From assembly GCA_040954595.2 (NCBI GenBank), contig CM082583.2:1364001-1428000 (forward strand): 64,000 nt of DNA, in the 5' to 3' direction. Source of the DNA: Balanoglossus misakiensis (taxonomy: Eukaryota; Hemichordata). The first letter of the stretch is position 1, and each line of letters begins with the position of its first letter. Of this stretch, positions 58,085 through 64,000 are shown in pieces. A program made the translations under genes and the position numbers. Below the pieces are notes generated by a model. The model made no database searches and was not told the DNA's origin. It was given only the letters and a program-made list of their open reading frames with translations.

Positions 58085-61000
58085 AGGTGAACATCGCCGA
58101 GCTTGCAACGGGAAATTGCAGTGTGTGAGGAAATCCATGATGGGTCACGCTGTTCGACTCCACTTCAAGTGCGACAGCACTGTCTATGGAGCGCATCGTT
58201 TTGTGTGGCATTCTTCACCCACACTACCAAACGGCAAACTTCTTGTCAATTACAGGTACGTTGTCGTTCTATATTTCTGCAATTGAAGTATACTTGTATT
58301 TCAAGCTGATTCTTTGCTTGGACATTAATCGACCGAGCGGAAAATTGTGCGAAATGGCTACATTTGGCAGGGACCCTCGCGGTAGCTAGGGTGCACACTT
58401 AGCAATAGAGGCAAATGGCAGCTTCGTGCAGCGACGATTTACGCTCTAACTCCATGATTCACGTGATCAGGCTTCTTTCTGTGCCACCAAAAAGTATTTA
58501 TAAAGTGTGAAGATATTGACAGAAAGTCTAGGTTTTCAACTTGAAGAAAGGCTGTCAGTTTGTAGCGAGGCAGAATTCGTTGCGGGCCGTTTCTCTCATA
58601 CTTACTAGTATTTCACACATCGAGTTCCATGGCAAAATTTACATTTTCCAAACATGCACTCACAATTCTTTTTAATTTATTGATTGCAGAATGCTTCATG
58701 CTGTTACAACAACTGGTTTGCGAGAGCAGCAATATAAAACACTGTGTGATGGTGCCAACATGGGTGCAGTCAAGAAAGACTACAGAAGAACCTGTAAGTA
58801 CACGTAAATTTGGCCGCCTGTTACATTTACATGTCGCCGCTCAATAGCACATGTAGTAATCTTATGCCGATGACCATACATACTACCAGTATAAACTGTA
58901 TCTACCCAAAAATATGTATTTTCATGGCAAATGAAGGTGATATTAATATTTAAACCCCACTGACGCAATGCAAACATATTTATTTTTCTATTTTTCCTTT
59001 CCAGTCTTTAGTCAGTATCGCCCGATTGTGGCACAAGCTGCAGACGAAAGTAAAGAGAACGCTTTGTTGGAGGTTCGTTATTTTAATTTATAGCGTTTGG
59101 GACCAAGTGCTGAAGCAGGCATTGCCCATTGCTCCTAAATAACTACAGTATGTGCGTGATTAATGTTAATAACTGCTAGAAACACAATGAATGACAAAAT
59201 GTAGTTGTTCAGCGTATTGTAACCGTGAACTGATAATAAGAGAGTGTTGCGTGCCGGCGATCGTTCTAAAATATTCAAATGTAATAACTTTAATTCCTTT
59301 AGGAAATTGCCTCTTACGAAGAAGTAGGAAAGATCGATTTCATGTCTGATGCGCGTCACGCCACTCGCAGAAATGCCAAGCAGAGCGAAGTCGTATTACT
59401 TGGGGATCGGTAAGTTCTCTACGTGTACGTGTGTACATGACAGGGTAATAACGCGAGACACTGTCATGTTGTGGCGAAAATATTTTAACTAAGTAGTTGT
59501 CATGTCGTATTTACTTGATATTGCACATAGGGAAAACAATAATATATGTTCGATGTACTAAATAACCATGTAAAATTGCACTTTTTATGTTCAAACAGAA
59601 GCCACAAGTGTATATACAAAGCCATTGTGACAAGGGATGACGACGAGTGCACCCAACGGCACGAAATGGGAGGTGTGAGGAGATTTTATCAATGGACAGA
59701 TGATAATGGTGAGTTTTTTTACATATGTGATTTGTTTACTCTTATTTACTTTTTCAAATTTGACGTAATCTAGAATGTGATCATACATACATGTACTCTA
59801 TTAACAGGCGTAGAAATAAATGTGCATGCACATGACCGCAATGCATCCGTCATCAAATACATCAGGGAGCAGAGACCCGGCGTCATCAATTCCCTTGACA
59901 CTTGGCATGGTGAGTATTTCTTTTATATGTCACGCCGCGAATAAGATAAACTTATAACCGCCTGGTCAAGCTGAATTCATTGGACAGTTTATGCATCTCC
60001 GATAATAATCCATCTATATTTATTACATATAACAGTGTCGAAGGAGATAGGAAAACAGGTGAAGAAATTAACTGGTGGACCCAAAAAGAACCACGGGAAG
60101 ACGTGGCATACAGAACTGTCAGACAAAGGTATTGTACATTTACTTATGATTCCCTCCATTCCATCACCAAAAAATAATACACATCGTCAATCGTTCTTCA
60201 CCACATTAAATCGATGACTTTGCCTATATGTTATCATGTGACAACAAATTTTTACAATGGCAACGATTGATCTAAAATTCTATACAGGGGCATCGATAAA
60301 AACTCACTTCTATTGGTGTATGAAGCATACCCGGGAATTCTTGGACGCTAGAGAGCAAACGGAGGAAAATGAAGCCGAAGCCATTCAGCTCTTGAGGACA
60401 AGTCTTCTAAACGTGATTGATCACTTTGGGGTTAGTACAGGCATTAATTTCACCTTCACAGTAACAATTTGACGAGCGTTTTCTTTCTCTTTTCTAAGTC
60501 GTAACGCCAACTGTATATGTAAAATGTACATGAATCATATTTTACTACAGGGAAACCATGCCCAGTGCCACGAGCAGTCTAGGTGCAAAGGGCCAGGATA
60601 CAAGCCCACGCATACCCCCCATGAAAGCCCAGTTGCTATCACACTGCTCACAGATTTTATAAGGAACAGTGCACTTTTCAAGCAAGCAGCATCATACGTT
60701 CGGGTGAGTAACAGCGCCAGTATATAGTCATCATTTCATCATAGTAATTTAAAATGGCATTCAGAATATATAAAAAACAAGCGAACCGAGAAAGAATTAT
60801 TTCAGCAAAGGACCTAATTCGAAAACAATATTGTAAAGTAACAATAAAAATGCACATTTGTAATTAAAACAAAACGGAACAAAATAAAGGAGCATCCCAA
60901 TAAACGATCAATAGTTCATCTTAATTTTATGTGATATTCTATTCTACAGTGTAAGGACACTCATTACGTGGAGTCTTACAACAACGTTTGCTTGCTGTAC

Positions 61001-61865
61001 CAGGACAAGAGAGTTGTTTTCGGCAACAGGATGTTCACGATGAGAAGCAACCTTGCAACGTTAGACTGGGTAATTAAATTATACGTAGTATAAATAATGT
61101 GCGGTCTCGCCAAGTTCATTCGAAATTGTGGTTCGTATTTGAATGACCAAATTAACACAGGCAATTGTCAGTTGCTGTGTCTTTCTAAAATAATTTTTTG
61201 ACATGCAGTTTATACTTTCAAACGGGTTATTTTTGCGATATTAAAGAGGCAACTGTTACTCTTAATTTTCACGTTTTTGAATTTAACTGCATCGTTAACA
61301 TTTTACGCGACTTATTTTCACGTTTTTATTTTTGGCTCTCGCGTATTTCGTGAAAATTTATTGCGAGCGAAAGTAACCAGTTTTACCATGTTTACAGTAG
61401 TTAGCCAGTTGATAAATCGATTGTTCAGAAACGTAAGTCTTTAAATTAATTCCCTACATTTTGAAGGATAAAAAGGAATGTTTCCTAGACATTGATTTGG
61501 TTAAAAAAATATGTTGTTTCCTGAAATGGTATCAGTTGACAAGCATTTATCGGCGAGTTTAGGATCGTACCGCACAATTTCAAGTATTGTCCTTCGTAAT
61601 ATACACCAGTTCATACATAGGAAACAGGCTTTTTTTGAAATACATACACATACGATTTTATTCGTTCATCATTCATTCAATCACACTGATTTGTGTATTA
61701 TTATAATTGCAGAATGAGAACGTTGATCGACCGGCAAGGTCTGTAACTCTCCGTCATGCGATGCGAGCCACAAGACGAAGGACCCCATGCCGGAACCTGG
61801 GAAATAAGACTTACCGGTGGAGAGCAGATATTTGGGAGAAATTAATGGATTCAGTTGGATTTTAG
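58085..61865 (+). CDS. Kolobok-like DDE transposase gene, fuller copy (5' exons uncertain)
   Basis: Exons: up to 58255, 58690-58793, 59005-59072, 59303-59409, 59599-59708, 59808-59909, 60036-60128, 60288-60430, 60551-60703, 60950-61069 and 61713-61865 (TAG). All introns have GT-AG ends and the frame is continuous. Early exons read HFKCDSTVYGAHRFVWHSSP ... LVNYR. The catalytic-type region has MSDARHATRRNAKQSEVVLL (first Asp), QRHEMGGVRRFY, VHAHDRNASV (second Asp), LDTWHG and KTWHTELSDK. It then has HVES-type YVESYNN (Glu), LLYQDKRVVFGN and LATLDWNENVDR. The order resembles Kolobok-type transposases; that assignment is from memory of motifs. AATAAA lies at 61890. The true start and any N-terminal zinc finger were not located, so it may be 5'-incomplete. 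Confidence 0.75.
61212..61390. mobile_element. Diverged TACTGTAAAAC-family MITE in the last transposase intron
   Basis: Duplicate of the copy at 41664-41842. Its presence in both gene copies shows it was there before the segmental duplication. Confidence 0.55.
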
Positions 61866-63166
61866 AATCGATTATATGTATATATGCACAAATAAAACAC
61901 TAATAATAATTGTATGTATATGCTGTTGTATAATGTTTTCTTTTGTAAGAGATAAAATCAATTATCTGAATCGTAAAATACATATAGGCTCTTAGTACAG
62001 CTTCGAAGAAACGAAACAATAGGAGTGTTCCTTCACTGACTTTCACCACGGTTGACAATCATATAAACGTGGTAAATTATGATTCCACTTTCAGAAAACA
62101 TAGTCACTCTACTTCTTCAACATGTACTAGTAATATCTATGAAAAACATAACCTGATACTGTACAGTCTCGCTAAAGCTAACTTTTCGAATGTTCGTGGA
62201 TAGTCCTACGTATGGCGAGAGTGTCCGAGTAGCGACCACAGCGCACGCCATGCCAGTAGGACTTCGACTAATGACTCTCGGTTGCTGATCGTGAGATCAT
62301 TCGTTGAACTTCAAGGCGCAAACTCGCATCACACTGTCGAAGACACGAGAAGGGCAACGATTACGGGAAATTGATTTACATCATTTTAGAAAAAATGGTT
62401 TTTAGTTTCCGCGAACCATTGCTGACCTGACTAGGGAGTATCGAAACCAGTCACGTGTTTGAGTGCAATCGTGACCGGGTACCTATCGAGCAATCTAACA
62501 CACACCGACTCACATTTGGTCCATTGTTCTGTCATTACAATATCATTCGACAATTCGCACGGAGGACCGTGGACAACGATTCTGCTAGCCTATTTATTAG
62601 TCTGTGGAAAATTTATTGCAATCGCTTAGGAGGACTTCACCGACAACCCGCGAGAAAAGAACGTCGATTGCGCACTGCTGATCGCACTTCGTCGCTGAAC
62701 AGTCGACTGCTAAAAACTAACCGTCGCTCACGTTCCAAGACTTTCAGAGAAGTATTGCGATAAGCCCACCTAGTCAAACAGATTACGCAGATAAACTACC
62801 AGCGCTCCCGACCGTTAGTTATACAGTCGTTAGGGACGACGACCACCCCCAATCACTCCCAAATAAACAACTATACAAACACACGTTAATCCGAACCCCA
62901 GGACTTTCCGCACCGGCCTTTAACATATTTTGATGCCATGAAACCATTTTGTGGACAGGACAATTTATGTGGCCAAGAATTGATTTTCTGAATATCACAA
63001 GGTTGATAGAGAATTCATTGTAATTTGTTGTCCTGTTTAAGTAGTGGGGTTATTGTAAAAAAATCACCATTCGCTATCTTGTACTTGGAGTGATGTCATC
63101 TCGACATTGATACATTATGGCTATTGAGAGGTGTGTGTTATGCAGGCAAGTGTATATCTTGATGTA
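61866..63166. other. 3' flank of the transposase gene, duplicated
   Basis: Non-coding. A possible imperfect inverted repeat near the end (GGACAGGACAATTT at about 62951 and TTGTTGTCCTGTTTA at about 63026) could be a relic of a transposon end. The open frame at 62455-62763 differs between the two copies because of the 82-bp difference and shows no domain. Confidence 0.45.
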
Positions 63167-63820
63167 CTTGTATAAATACACAATTATACTTAATGATTTA
63201 ATTTAACAGTTTTCTTTATTTTATTGACAGTTTTGGCTACCAAAGAGTTCTCAAGGTGAGTGTTGGTGTACATCAGTGCAAAGTATAATGTACAAACTAA
63301 GAGATCAACACACTCAAATGTGTATTGTGTCGTGTACGAATTAGTTTCGTAAATCATTTGTAGATAACATGTTTAGTTTTGTGGTAAGTGACACTGAGGT
63401 TTCAGATCGGATAGGATGATTGTCCAGTGCCATGCATTGTGTGTTAACATGTGAAAGCACTAGCCTAATTTGTTTGAAATTTGGTATTCAGGGATGATGT
63501 AAGAAAAAATAATTTTAACAGTTCATAGAATCAGTGTTTGTTAATACTTCAAAAAGGTATGTGACTTGAATGTGTGCAGTACATCATTGTGCTATGTGGT
63601 GTTAACACCATTGAATAGTGCCATTACTTACAGCAATCTTACAGCAATGGCTTCAGTAAAACATTGAGTATGATTTGTGTGATTCCTGATACCCCTGTCT
63701 TGTCATTTGTGATGTTTTATTGTGTACTTTTTGAAATACAGAAACTGGTGTGTTAGTTGAATATGTCAGTGAGTGAATGTGCAATTGGACAGTGTGTTGG
63801 CAGTTAGTGGAGATAAAAAA
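63167..63820. other. Unannotated right-hand sequence
   Basis: AT-rich unique sequence. A TTGACAG|...|GTGAGT bounded 25-bp stretch at about 63232-63256 looks like a micro-exon but has nothing to join to within the window. Otherwise I see nothing. Confidence 0.4.
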
Positions 63821-63892
63821 TCCTCATGGTGTAATGGTTAACACACTTGTCACTTTGTGATAAGAGATCCAGGTTCGATTCCTGGTGGGGAT
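63821..63892 (+). tRNA. tRNA-like gene or tRNA-derived SINE head (atypical anticodon loop)
   Basis: 72 nt folding as a cloverleaf. The acceptor TCCTCAT pairs with GTGGGGA and the T arm CCAGG/CCTGG has the TTCGATT loop. A box (TGGTGTAATGG) and B box (GGTTCGATTCC) are good. The anticodon stem TTGTC/GATAA closes a loop ACTTTGT, whose central TTT would read Lys, but the base before it is C, not the usual U33. An 8-bp self-complementary stem (CTTGTCAC/GTGATAAG) competes with it. A short A-rich stretch follows. A tRNA pseudogene or SINE is as likely as a working tRNA. Confidence 0.6.
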
Positions 63893-64000
63893 GATGAAAA
63901 AAAGAGTCCATTAGCTGTGTGCTTGAGTATGAGTGTAATATATGTATGTACGTATTTATGCATGTATGTAGCCAGCAAACACACAAAACATATTGTGTAT
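63893..64000. other. 3' flank of the tRNA-like sequence
   Basis: A-rich start, then TATGTATG/CATGTATG-type simple repeats up to the window edge. No gene seen. Confidence 0.5.

Larger units (their letters stand above)
59359..63166. repeat. Direct duplication, copy B (pairs with 39811-43700)
   Basis: Shares exons, introns and 1.3 kb of 3' flank with copy A. It diverges after TATATCTTGATGTA at 63166. It is missing 82 bp present in copy A (between 62611 and 62612, within GGAAAATTTATTGC). In this copy the sequence to the left continues smoothly into upstream exons, so copy B is the ancestral arrangement. Confidence 0.92.

Noticed and set aside
63232-63256. 25-bp AG...GT bounded micro-exon
   Set aside because: No neighbouring exon or frame to join within the window; splice-like dinucleotides alone are insufficient.

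Overview
The window is eukaryotic and almost certainly from a marine invertebrate animal. It has intron-split genes with GT-AG junctions, a BEL/Pao retrotransposon, several DNA-transposon families, a tRNA-like gene, and a multi-domain gene of the CTLD/LDLa/CUB/CCP kind that is expanded in hemichordates, lancelets and echinoderms. An invertebrate deuterostome is my best guess. The sequence alone does not fix the species.

Layout. 1-2838: 3' part of a BEL/Pao element (RNase H, integrase, LTR-like end). 2839-8414: first block of a composite satellite with a period of about 2.0-2.1 kb. 8415-14457: non-satellite island with a minus-strand RAG1-like transposase gene. Its catalytic exons are open and keep the D, D, E and zinc positions; its N-terminal RAG1-type zinc/RING block is interrupted. 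14458-39810: second satellite block, invaded by two copies of a 796-bp TTAA-flanked element and by an 8132-bp element (22665-30796). The larger element has 26-bp perfect terminal inverted repeats and a TATAT target duplication. It carries a HIRAN-domain gene and a large intron-containing gene that resembles DUF6589-type proteins. 39811-43700: truncated second copy of a DDE transposase gene, fused directly to satellite. 43889-54380: minus-strand CTLD-LDLa-CUB-CCP gene whose introns are full of small foldback elements. 54381-58084: intergenic and repeat-rich. 58085-61865: fuller copy of the same DDE transposase gene; its 3' part and flank (59359-63166) duplicate 39811-43700. 63167-64000: largely featureless, with one tRNA-like sequence at 63821-63892.

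Overall this is a heterochromatin-like, transposon-dense region. The satellite units contain uninterrupted paralogous target sites, so insertion boundaries and target duplications can be read to the base. The two strongest points are the RAG1-like gene and the 8.1-kb HIRAN/DUF6589-like element. All family assignments come from motif recognition in translated sequence; no searches were run.
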